DNA from: Pascua guehoae
Lineage: Eukaryota; Basidiomycota; Tremellomycetes; Trichosporonales; Trichosporonaceae
Length of the DNA: 64,000 nt
Assembly: GCA_001600415.1 (NCBI GenBank)
Contig: BCJX01000006.1
Coordinates: 115,983 to 179,982, forward strand
Reading direction: 5' to 3'
The translations under genes were made by a program, and so were the position numbers. Shown here piece by piece: positions 1 to 8,185 of this stretch. Numbering within the stretch: position 1 is the first letter of the stretch; each line of letters starts with the position of its first letter. The notes beneath the pieces are model-generated. The model was not told where the DNA came from and did no database searches. It was given only the letters and a program-made list of their open reading frames with translations.

Positions 1-279
1 TCTGATCCCCGCAACAATCTAAACTCATACGTAGCTTCACTCTATAGCCTTTAACTATAGTTCGGTAGACTTATCCATTTCCTATCTCATCACCGCACAT
101 CCGATACAAGTCGCACGGCAACCTCCTACCTTCCGTTGTTGTGACTCCCAGCGGTACCTTCACCCCCGCATCTCGTCCAACACGCTATCTTGACAGATAT
201 CAATCGATAAACGTCAAAACTNGATTGCTTCCACCCATTACCTAATTCGTCTACCACGACCCCATTCCGGCATCTTACA
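1..279 (+). repeat. LTR family B, partial copy cut by the window edge
   Basis: This stretch matches the right third of the 864-bp LTR at 4138-5001 almost base for base, including the terminal CATCTTACA. Only the 3' part lies in the window. It keeps most CpG sites seen in the 4138 copy, so it looks young compared with the inverted copy at 5095-5958. It contains one ambiguous base at 223. Whether it is a solo LTR or the 5' LTR of an element extending to the left cannot be decided here. Confidence 0.85.
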
Positions 280-1094
280 CATACCCCACATCTCCTTCTT
301 GTGACGATGATCACACACCCCGCCGCGGGGGCCGAGCCCCAATGAAGGGATGTTTTTGGCCATAAAAAGCCTTGCTTCGACCCATCACACGTGCGGCGAC
401 GGTACAATTCCCGATACGGTCACGCCACAAATGAATAAGACGACACACTCCCCTTGGTTTTCCATCTTCACGACGCGCATGGGTGACACATTGCTATGCA
501 ACTTGCGCAGCGAGGGGATTTTCTTTCACCCTGCTCGGCATTATCGTGCCTTTGACATTATGCTGTGACGGCTCTCTTTCTTGACAATTAGGCTGGTCAG
601 TCTCTACCGAAGACTGTGCAGACGGTCGGGCAAGCCTCCTCTTGGTGGGCTGACCTGGCGAAGTGTTCATGACGTGCACGCTGCAGGAGTCCGACGTGCG
701 AACGCGACAGACGGCGATCGGTGAGAAGCACACAAAAAACGCCCCGACGACAAAGCGCCAGAGATCCGAGCACACCACAATGCAAAAACATTCGCCACAT
801 ACGTCACAGGTTTTTGAGCAAACCAACCCTGGAAATTCTACTTCAAACGCGCTCGAATTGCCAGCTGACGTTTCACCCGCTTGGGGTGAAACATACTCAA
901 GAACTGCAGGACAAGTTCTAGTCGTAGTGCGGTTTGCACGCTTGTTGCTTGATTGTCATCGTTACTCGGAACCACTGGATTGTGGTTCGATTCTTCACCG
1001 AGAAAATTATTTTTGCTCTCGGAAAGTATCTTGTTAAAGTGTTGTTGCCCCTTGGGGTTGAGCGAGGATGCTCAACAATGAAAGGGGGGGGTAC
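280..1094 (+). other. Unclassified interior of a retroelement, no intact gene
   Basis: This stretch lies between the family B LTR and the family E LTR. Only short unconvincing reading frames are present and none resembles gag, protease, integrase or another known domain. Its right end is a purine tract next to the family E LTR, so at least that end is probably the 3' internal end of a decayed LTR element. Confidence 0.4.
1080..1091 (+). other. Putative polypurine tract before LTR E
   Basis: An uninterrupted run of GAAA followed by eight G lies three bases before the TGTCACA start of LTR E. Polypurine tracts at this position prime plus-strand synthesis in LTR retrotransposons. The position and composition are seen in the sequence; the function is inferred. 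Confidence 0.5.
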
Positions 1095-1546
1095 TGTCAC
1101 AATGGTGCCCTACTTTTACATGCCTATTCGAGTTTTGTCAAATGGTCGCGCCCTTAAAAAGGCGCGCGACCCGATAGTGATGCATGGCAAATATTCTCGA
1201 GTACTCCTGGATTGGAACTCGGCGCCACGCATCGGAAATATACCCAGCTATATAGTAGAGCCTGCAGTATTCGAAAATATTTGATGCCGAATATTTTTGA
1301 GTACTGTAAAAAGGCTGGACTTCATAACTTGGTAGATCAGCTTTGCTGATCTCGTCATACTTGAGAAAACTCATCACTCGTCGTCGTTATAGAAAACTCA
1401 ATCCTCGCTACCTAAGACACTACTTGAGAAAACTTGTTTCGTCATTCGCAAAACCCTGCAGTCTTATCTCGTCGAGACCCGCGGAGGCTACTCAGACGGG
1501 CAGGTCAGTGTCTCGGAGTAGATTAAACTCGGGGGACCCTGTGACA
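1095..1546 (+). repeat. LTR family E (452 bp)
   Basis: The element begins TGTCACA and ends TGTGACA, a perfect 7-base terminal inverted repeat of the TG...CA type. It is preceded by a polypurine tract and contains a TATATA-like element near 1250 that could be the LTR promoter. The right end abuts the gypsy pol fragment. No matching 5-bp duplication is visible on both sides, as expected if this is the 3' LTR of a larger element reaching leftwards. Confidence 0.6.
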
Positions 1547-2875
1547 TGGAGAGTGTTCCCTGTGATCCAGTCGTGCTCCTCACTGCCCTATGGGTTGACT
1601 ACCATAAGCTCGAGAACGTCCCGCCCCTCACCGTCTACTCGACATCCTCCTCGATCAGTAACAATCCCATGCTCCTCAGGGAAGGTTATACCAATCCACA
1701 ATGGGATGACGACTACGACTTTCTCCGTCTGCCAGCCCCACCCGACCACGAAAAGCTGCATGGTCAAGTTCTCATCGAGCTTCACGACTACCTAGACATG
1801 TTCTCCAAGGTCTATAGCGAGCAGCTACCCGAACACACTCACTACGACCATGCTATCGAGTTCGACCCAAGCAAACCTCTCCCTCCTCGACAGAAACCCT
1901 TCAAGATGTCTGCACACAAAGCCGACATCGCCAACAGGTACACCGAGGACTTACTGGCACGAGGGCTTATCCACCCATCCAAGTCACCATTATCCTCGCC
2001 CCTGTTCTTCGTGGACAAGAAGGACGCAGGAGAGGTCCATCCCATCGTTGACTACCGTAAGGTGAATGGGTGCACAGTGAAGTGGCGACACCCTATCCCG
2101 AACATCGACGACATACTGGATAGGCTCCAAGATCTTCACCAAGATCGACCTGTGATCAGCGTACTACCTGGTATGCATCCGTCCAGGTGATGAGTGGAAG
2201 ACGGCATTCACGACACTGCGTGGCCTGTACAAGTATCTCGTCATGCCATTTAGTCTCACCAATGCACCAGCTTCTTTCCAGAACCTCATCAACAAGGTGA
2301 TGGATGATTACATCGACGACTTTGTCGTTGTCTACCTTGATGACATCCTCATCTACTCGGACAAAAACATGGAGGAGCACCTCGAGCACATCAAACAGGT
2401 GCTAGAATGCCTCCACGCTCACAATCTCTGGGTCAAAGCAGAGAAGTGTGAGTTCTTCAAGGACCAGGTGGCCTTTCTTGGCTACGTCGTCGGTAATGAC
2501 AAACATGGCATGGACCCTGCCAAGGTCCAATCCATCACCGACTGGGCTCGCCCCAAGACCATCCCCCAGGTCTGCTCCTTCCTCGGCTTCTGCAACTTCT
2601 ACCGCCAATTCATCAATGGTTACTCCAAGATCGCACGACCTCTGCATTGCCTAACCAAACAGAACAGGCCATGGATCTGGGGTCCAGTAGAGCAAGAAGC
2701 CTTTGAGCATCTTAAACAGGCCTTCATGACTGCACCTGTGTTAAGACAGTTCGATCCGTCTCATCGCCTCGTAATAGAGGCTGATGCTTCTGACTTTGCC
2801 GTAGCGGCAATCCTTTCCCAACTCGATGATGATGGCATCCCTCATCCCATCGCCTTCTATTCCCGCAAGCTTATC

Positions 2876-3753
2876 TGTCATGAGTTGCCCCTATACCATG
2901 CCCAACACGCCCAATATACACACACATACCATCCTCACACGCCCTACTTAGACAAAAACACAGGGCACAGATCACGTGATCCTCACACAATGCTCACATG
3001 ATGCTGATATCAGCCGCCACGTAATTATCCTAAGTAACCAGAATCAAGGCTAATCTTATCAAAAACCACTGACAAATCACGATTGCAACTCCCACCTCAT
3101 GACAGTCATGAGGACGAAAGCACCAGGTACCAAGCAGGCAGCCTGATGGGCTTACTCAAGCATGATAGTACAGTACAAGGTCCACGAGCATTACATGGTG
3201 AAGGATGACTGATGATACATCAAGATTATCAAGAAACTACGGCATAGGAAGAGGTCACGAGCATGAGTAGCGACGAGCGGGACATCCATCCGCGAGCACA
3301 AACCAATTATCCTCAGTTGAGGGATTTTTACAGTTTCTTGGGGAAAAGACCAGACGATCATGGAAGGTCATCGAGATGGGGATGTTCTTGTAGAAGACGG
3401 AAGAAGGCAGGCCAGACAGGCATCGGGGATGGAGGAGAAGGGCCCTCGCCGAGGAGAGAGCATAGATATAAGCCATAGTAACTTGTAGTCTTGTCAGTCA
3501 GGCTTTTCACCTCATCCTTTCTGACTACGCATAGCTTATCCCAAGCATCAGAACCGTTAACCTGCGACCAGGTTAAGTCCATAGTAAATGTACCACAATC
3601 CTGTCTGTTAGCAAGCCTTAAGCCTCAGCTTGTTATTCTGAAACCCTTATCTTCTACACCTATGCCCACGTACCCTGTCGAGACTAGGATGGTAAGCATA
3701 GGAGACGAGGTCAACTAGCGTTCTATCTGATTGATAAGACCTAGCTTGTAACA
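2876..3753 (+). repeat. Solo LTR family A nested in RNase H (878 bp)
   Basis: The insert starts TGTCATGAG and ends TTGTAACA and is flanked by a perfect 5-bp duplication TTATC (2871-2875 and 3754-3758). Removing the insert and one TTATC joins the pol codons in frame (SRKLIPAEQNY), which shows that the boundaries are right. The LTR contains the palindrome GATCACGTGATC near 2970. No coding potential was seen. Confidence 0.9.
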
Positions 3754-4137
3754 TTATCCCTGCCGAGCAGAACTACATCACGCACGACAAGGAGATGCTT
3801 GCAATCATCGAGGTGTTCAAGCACTGGCGACATTACCTCCAGGGGTCCGATGGCACCCAAGTGTACTCCGACCACCATAACCTTGAGTACTTCATGGAAG
3901 CCAAGACCTGGAACCCTCGCCAAAATCGCTGGCTTGCCCACCTCTTCTCCTTCGATTTCACAATCAAGTGGAAGAAGGGAAAGCAGATGGAGAAGGCCGA
4001 CGCCCTCTCTCGCCGCCACGACTTTCAGCCCGGCTCTCGCGTGAAGGATGCAGATCCTGCTCCATTCTTCAAGCCCGGGCAAGTCGAACCCCTCCCCATC
4101 ACCATGGCCATCCTCACTAATGATGATGAGGATGACC

Positions 4138-5001
4138 TGTAACGACCAAGATATTGTGCACACCAAAGATGCACAATATCGATAGATATCAATTGATATC
4201 CAAGGACAACGGAATCAATCGGACGAAAGGCGACAATCCCGATGAGGGATCACTCAACCGATAAGCCATCCATCAATGGACGACACTAGTTGGCAACACC
4301 GTATGACGACCAGCCACAAGCATCGGTCACAAGTCCCCACCAACGAGCACCGTAGATCAATGGACGACACTAGTTGGCAACACCGTACGACAACCAGCCA
4401 CACATGTCGGTCACGAGATACCACGCGAGATCCTCGTGACCTGTGAGGAGTCACGAGACGACCAAGAGACAACATCCCACGATACATCGATGTTGAATGA
4501 CAATCACGCGACCTACTACGAGGTCGCATCCATCAGGACCCTCACTAGGAAGACCGAGACCCGTGACCCAATAGGCGACGCGTCAGCGCCTCTACTATAG
4601 GGCTATCTCAATCAGGACGGGTCGTGGGAGATAAACAAGTCAAGGATAAACAAGTCGTGACAACTAGGAACAAGGGATGTTTGGTCCAGGGCATTGCGGG
4701 GATAAGAAGAGACCGACTTAGCGTCTGATCCCCGCAACAATCTAAACTCATATGTAGCTTCACTCTATAGCCCTTAGCTATAGTTCGGTAGACTTATCCA
4801 ATTCCTATCTCATCACCGCACATCCGATACAAGTCGCACGACAACTTCCTACCTTCCGTTGTTGTGACTCTCCGCGGTACCTCCACTCCCATGTCTCGTC
4901 CAACGCGCTATCTCGACAGATATCAATCGATAAACGTCAATCACGATTGCTTCCACCTCTTACCTAATCCATCTACCACGACCCCATTTCGGCATCTTAC
5001 A
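4138..5001 (+). repeat. LTR family B, complete copy (864 bp)
   Basis: It starts TGTAACGACC and ends CATCTTACA, with TG...CA ends. An inverted copy of exactly the same length lies at 5095-5958. The flanks are TGACC on the left and CGACC on the right, a 5-bp target duplication with one CpG-type mismatch. Pol-like codons continue to the right, so this is an insertion into pol rather than the end of that element. Near the left end it has an 11-base inverted repeat (arms 4150-4160 and 4170-4180) and a 16-base perfect palindrome (4185-4200). Confidence 0.85.
4272..4418 (+). repeat. Tandem duplication inside LTR B (84-bp period)
   Basis: Two direct copies begin ATCAATGGACGACACTAG at 4272 and 4356 and stay nearly identical for about 60 bases. 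The same duplication, more decayed, can be followed in the inverted LTR copy (about 5680-5820), so it predates the spread of the family. Confidence 0.75.
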
Positions 5002-5094
5002 CGACCCCAATGATGTTATTACTGACTCCCTGATCAGGCCTTCATCCGATAGTGCCACACATCAAGGAAGCACAGGCCAGGGACAAGGACCTTC

Positions 5095-5958
5095 TGTAAG
5101 ATGCCGAAATGGGGTCATGGTAGATGGATTAGGTAATGGTCAGAATCAATTGAGGTTGACATTTGTCAATCAATATCTGTTGAGATAGCATATTGGATGA
5201 GATGCGGAAATGAAGGTACCGCAGATAGTCACAACAACAGAAGGTAGAAAGTTGCCGTGCGACTTGTATCGGGGATGTGGTGATGAGATAGGAATTGGAT
5301 AAGTCTACCAAACTATAGCTAAGGGCTATAGTGTGAAGCTACATATGAGTTTAGATTGTTGTGGGGATCAGACGCTAAGTCAGTCTGTTCTTATCCCCGC
5401 AACGCCCTGGACCAAACATCCCTTGTTCCTAGTTGCCACGACTTGTTTACCATTGACTTGTTTATCTTCTTTGACCTGTCCTGATTGATATGACTCAATA
5501 GTAGAGACACTGACATGTCATCTACTGGGTCACAGGTCCTAATCCTTCTGTCGAGGTTCCTGATGGATGCGACCTTGTGTTAGGTCGCGTGATATCGTTC
5601 GATATTGATGGTTCATGGGATGTTGTTCTTTTGTTGTCTTGTGACTGGTAGTACCACCTTGTGGCTTTGCATGGCCGACTTGTGACTGACACGTGTGGCT
5701 GGTGGTCATATGCGGTTGCCAACTGGTACTGTCCATTGATCGATGGTGCTCATTGGTGGGGACTCATGACCGATGCTTGTGGCTGGTTGTTATACAGTGT
5801 TGCCAACGAGTGTTGTCCATTGATTGTGGCCTTGTCGGTTGAACGATCCTTCATCGGGCTTGTCGCCGTTCATCCGATTGATTCCATTGTCTTTGGATAT
5901 CGATGGATATCTATCGATATTGTACGTCCTTAGTATGTGCGATATCTTGGTCGTTACA
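5095..5958 (-). repeat. LTR family B, inverted copy (864 bp)
   Basis: This is the reverse complement of the 4138-5001 LTR from end to end. It has diverged mainly at CpG sites, which have become TpG or CpA. The left flank (CCTTC) and right flank (ATTGC) do not match, so no target duplication survives. Together with the direct copy it forms an inverted pair separated by 93 bp of pol-like sequence. Confidence 0.85.
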
Positions 5959-6099
5959 ATTGCTGCCGAGCTGCTTGCTATGACAACGGCGACGGCGGGA
6001 TCATGCTCTGCAACGAAGTCGAGACTTTACACGCAGTAACATGGCTTAGAGTACAAAGAGACTATGGATCTGTCACTATATACCCTGCAGATGGCACCA

Positions 6100-6296
6100 T
6101 GTTCGGAGCATGACCCTTAGGCCACTGAGATCAGCCGTGTTTGCCGGCACACGTGACCAAAGTGGAGGGTCGGCCACGGCTAAAGTGGGCCGAGGGTTCA
6201 CCTGAGGGCCGAGGGAGGCACTGTTGAGTCATCTGATCATGCGCGTGAGGTGACCGTGGCGAAAATCGAATGACTGGCGACAAGCAGATTGTTACA
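6100..6296 (+). repeat. LTR-like family C, copy 1 (197 bp)
   Basis: The unit begins TGTTCGGAGC and ends GATTGTTACA. It matches the units at 6500-6691 and 7529-7723 along its length. The TG...CA ends and dispersed copies suggest a short LTR or solo LTR. No target duplication was found. Confidence 0.6.
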
Positions 6297-6297
6297 A

Positions 6298-6457
6298 CAA
6301 CTTCCTACTTTCCATTGTTGTGACCCCCCACAGTACCTCCACTCCTGCATCTCATCCAACATGTTACCTTGTCAGATATCAATTGATAAATGGCAATCCC
6401 AATTGATTCTGTCCATTACCTAATCCATCTACCACGACCCCACTTCAGCATCTTACA
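6298..6457 (+). repeat. LTR family B, 3' fragment
   Basis: This 160-bp piece matches the last part of LTR B (compare 4843-5001) and ends in the family's TCTTACA. Nearly all CpG sites have turned into TpG or CpA, so it is an old copy. Confidence 0.8.
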
Positions 6458-6499
6458 GAGACTATGGATCTGTCACTATATACCCTGCAGAAGGCACCA

Positions 6500-6691
6500 T
6501 GTTCAGAGCATAACCCTTAGTCCACCATGATCGGCCATGTTTACTGGTGCACATGACCGAAGTGGAGGGTCAGCATGGCTGAAGCAGACTGAGGGTTCAC
6601 CCAAGGGCCCTGGTGCTGGTGAGTTGTCTGATCTGACACATGAGGTGACCATGGTGAAAATTGAATGACTGGTGACAAGCGGATTGTTACA
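6500..6691 (+). repeat. LTR-like family C, copy 2 (192 bp)
   Basis: This unit matches copy 1 but is heavily CpG-depleted: for example GGCGAAAATCGAATGAC in copy 1 corresponds to GGTGAAAATTGAATGAC here. It begins TGTTCAGAGC and ends GATTGTTACA. Confidence 0.6.
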
Positions 6692-6785
6692 ACTTGCTCC
6701 AGAAAAGGACAGAGACCCAAGGCAGTGATGACCTTGACTTGCAGCCAGAACTAGGAGAACGCAAGCGAAACGGACTGAGACTTGG

Positions 6786-7401
6786 TGTAAGACGCCTGCT
6801 GGGGCCTAGTCGTAGAAGACGGGTGATGGGTGAGGCAAGGATAAATCGGCAAGGAGGGATATGGAGTGATATCAAGCGATAGTGGGCAACGAGGGTCTAG
6901 AGGGGATATGCGTCGGGTGCGCAAGGGATAAAAGAGGAGACGACCGCTGTCGGCAACGACAAGATGGATAGGACTTCTACAACTCAACTACAAATCTAGA
7001 TCATTGGCCCTTCTACACTCAAGAGGGCCACCTTATATCCCTCCTTCTACAGCCCCGAGAGGCAACTGCCAAGGTCTCCTCATCCTGCCTAGTCGTCCAT
7101 CTTGCAGTGGCCTACCCGGTGTAAGGACCAGTCGCTTATACTAGAGCCAGTGTGCTGAGTAAGCCCGCCGGCCTCAGGACATGGCCGAGGTCATGGGACA
7201 TAGTCTACCATCGCCGCCGACCGAGGAGTTATGAGAATGTCGGCGAGAGAGTCACAAGGTGGTTGTGAGTAGTGCCGAGTAACAGGGACGGGTACCTGGT
7301 GGGCCCAGGCCGCGGACTATGGGGCGATATGGAGCCATATCGATCAATGTCCCTGTGGGAATTGCTTCCGTCTCGTATGGCGCCATGGCTTGGTTGTTAC
7401 A
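6786..7401 (+). repeat. Solo LTR family D (616 bp)
   Basis: The element starts TGTAAGACG and ends TTGTTACA. It is flanked by a perfect 5-bp target duplication CTTGG (6781-6785 and 7402-7406). A promoter-like GGGATAAAAGAGG lies inside, near 6926. No coding region was seen. The exact duplication and TG...CA ends make a solo LTR the simplest reading. Confidence 0.8.
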
Positions 7402-7528
7402 CTTGGGGTCAGGGAGGAGCTGGACTTGGCCCCCAGCAGGCAATGACCATGAGTAACTGAGAGAGCAAGGCCCTATGCCTGAGGGGGAGGTAAAACTCCC
7501 ACAGCAGGTTATTCCCACCACAATGCCA

Positions 7529-7723
7529 TGTTCGGAGCGTAACCCTTAGCCCGCTGTGGTCAGCCATGTTTGCCAACACACATGACCGAAGTGGAGGTTT
7601 GGCATGGCCGAACCGGCCCAAGGGTTCACCCGAGGGCCGAGGGAGGCACTTTGGGTTGTCTGATCTGGCATGTGAGGTGACTGTGGCGAAAATCGAACGA
7701 CGAGCGACAAGCGGATCGTTACA
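7529..7723 (+). repeat. LTR-like family C, copy 3 (195 bp)
   Basis: This unit begins TGTTCGGAGC and ends GATCGTTACA and matches copies 1 and 2. It keeps more CpG sites than copy 2. It is the right-most recognisable transposon piece before gene space. Confidence 0.6.
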
Positions 7724-8185
7724 GCATGTGCATGAGTGCGAGCGAGTGCGCACAAGTCGCTCGATCTAGGAGAGAGTTCTGGCCAACCAACATGTTCGCG
7801 TTCTTTGTTCCGCATATTGGGATACTGGCCCGCGCCTTCCTTGGAGCCTTGTAGCTAACCCTGTTTTGGAACGGGAAGATGACTGACCCTTCACAATACA
7901 GGCGAGGTTGCCTGGGACATTGGAGAGCCATCGCTACGTGTACCAACCCCGACATGACCAGCAGACAAGTAGACGCATGTTGCCTTTACAACGGCATTCA
8001 ATTCATATCGAAGACAACTCCCTAACCCACAGCTGCGTCCCGTCGCGACGGACCCTCGGCAGTGCGATATACACCGTCTGGCGACTGCCTCTTTCCCCTT
8101 CCATTGACGTAGACGCGAAAGGCGGCGACAACTGCACACAAATGTTAGCAACCGCATGAAGAACGTCGATTACCCACTCACAAAC
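7724..8185. other. Spacer between transposon cluster and first gene
   Basis: No gene or repeat is recognised. It covers the 3' flank of the minus-strand monooxygenase gene. Confidence 0.5.

Larger units (their letters stand above)
1547..5094 (+). pseudogene. Ty3/gypsy pol remnant (reverse transcriptase and RNase H), interrupted by LTRs
   Basis: Bases 1547-2190 encode the linker and N-terminal reverse transcriptase region, with the motif SPLSSPLFFVDKKD. Bases 2243-2875 continue with the catalytic YLDD (2333-2344), the palm and thumb, and the first RNase H strand (IEADASDFA). After a solo LTR at 2876-3753 the frame resumes at 3754 with the rest of RNase H (HDKEMLAI, SDHHNLEYF) up to 4137. After a second LTR, 5002-5094 still holds pol-like codons (HIKEAQARDKDL in one frame). 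The gene is dead: there is a frameshift near 2130, a TGA at 2153-2155 where Arg is expected in the DLRSAYY motif, and two LTR insertions. Gag, protease and integrase are not recognisable. Confidence 0.85.
6058..6691 (+). repeat. Direct duplication of about 235 bp around an LTR B fragment
   Basis: Bases 6058-6296 and 6458-6691 are direct copies, both starting GAGACTATGGATCTGTCAC and ending in a TGTTACA-like LTR end. The second copy has lost many CpG sites. The 160 bp between them are the 3' end of LTR family B. Each copy consists of about 42 bp of unknown sequence followed by an LTR family C unit. Confidence 0.75.

Noticed and set aside
970..1000. GGTTCGATTC word resembling a tRNA T-loop
   Set aside because: No cloverleaf or anticodon arm could be built around it.
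1..5001. Bases 1-279 and 4138-5001 as the two LTRs of one complete element
   Set aside because: Pol-like codons continue to the right of 5001 and no gag or integrase is found between the LTRs. The direct copy looks like an insertion into pol with near-matching TGACC/CGACC flanks.
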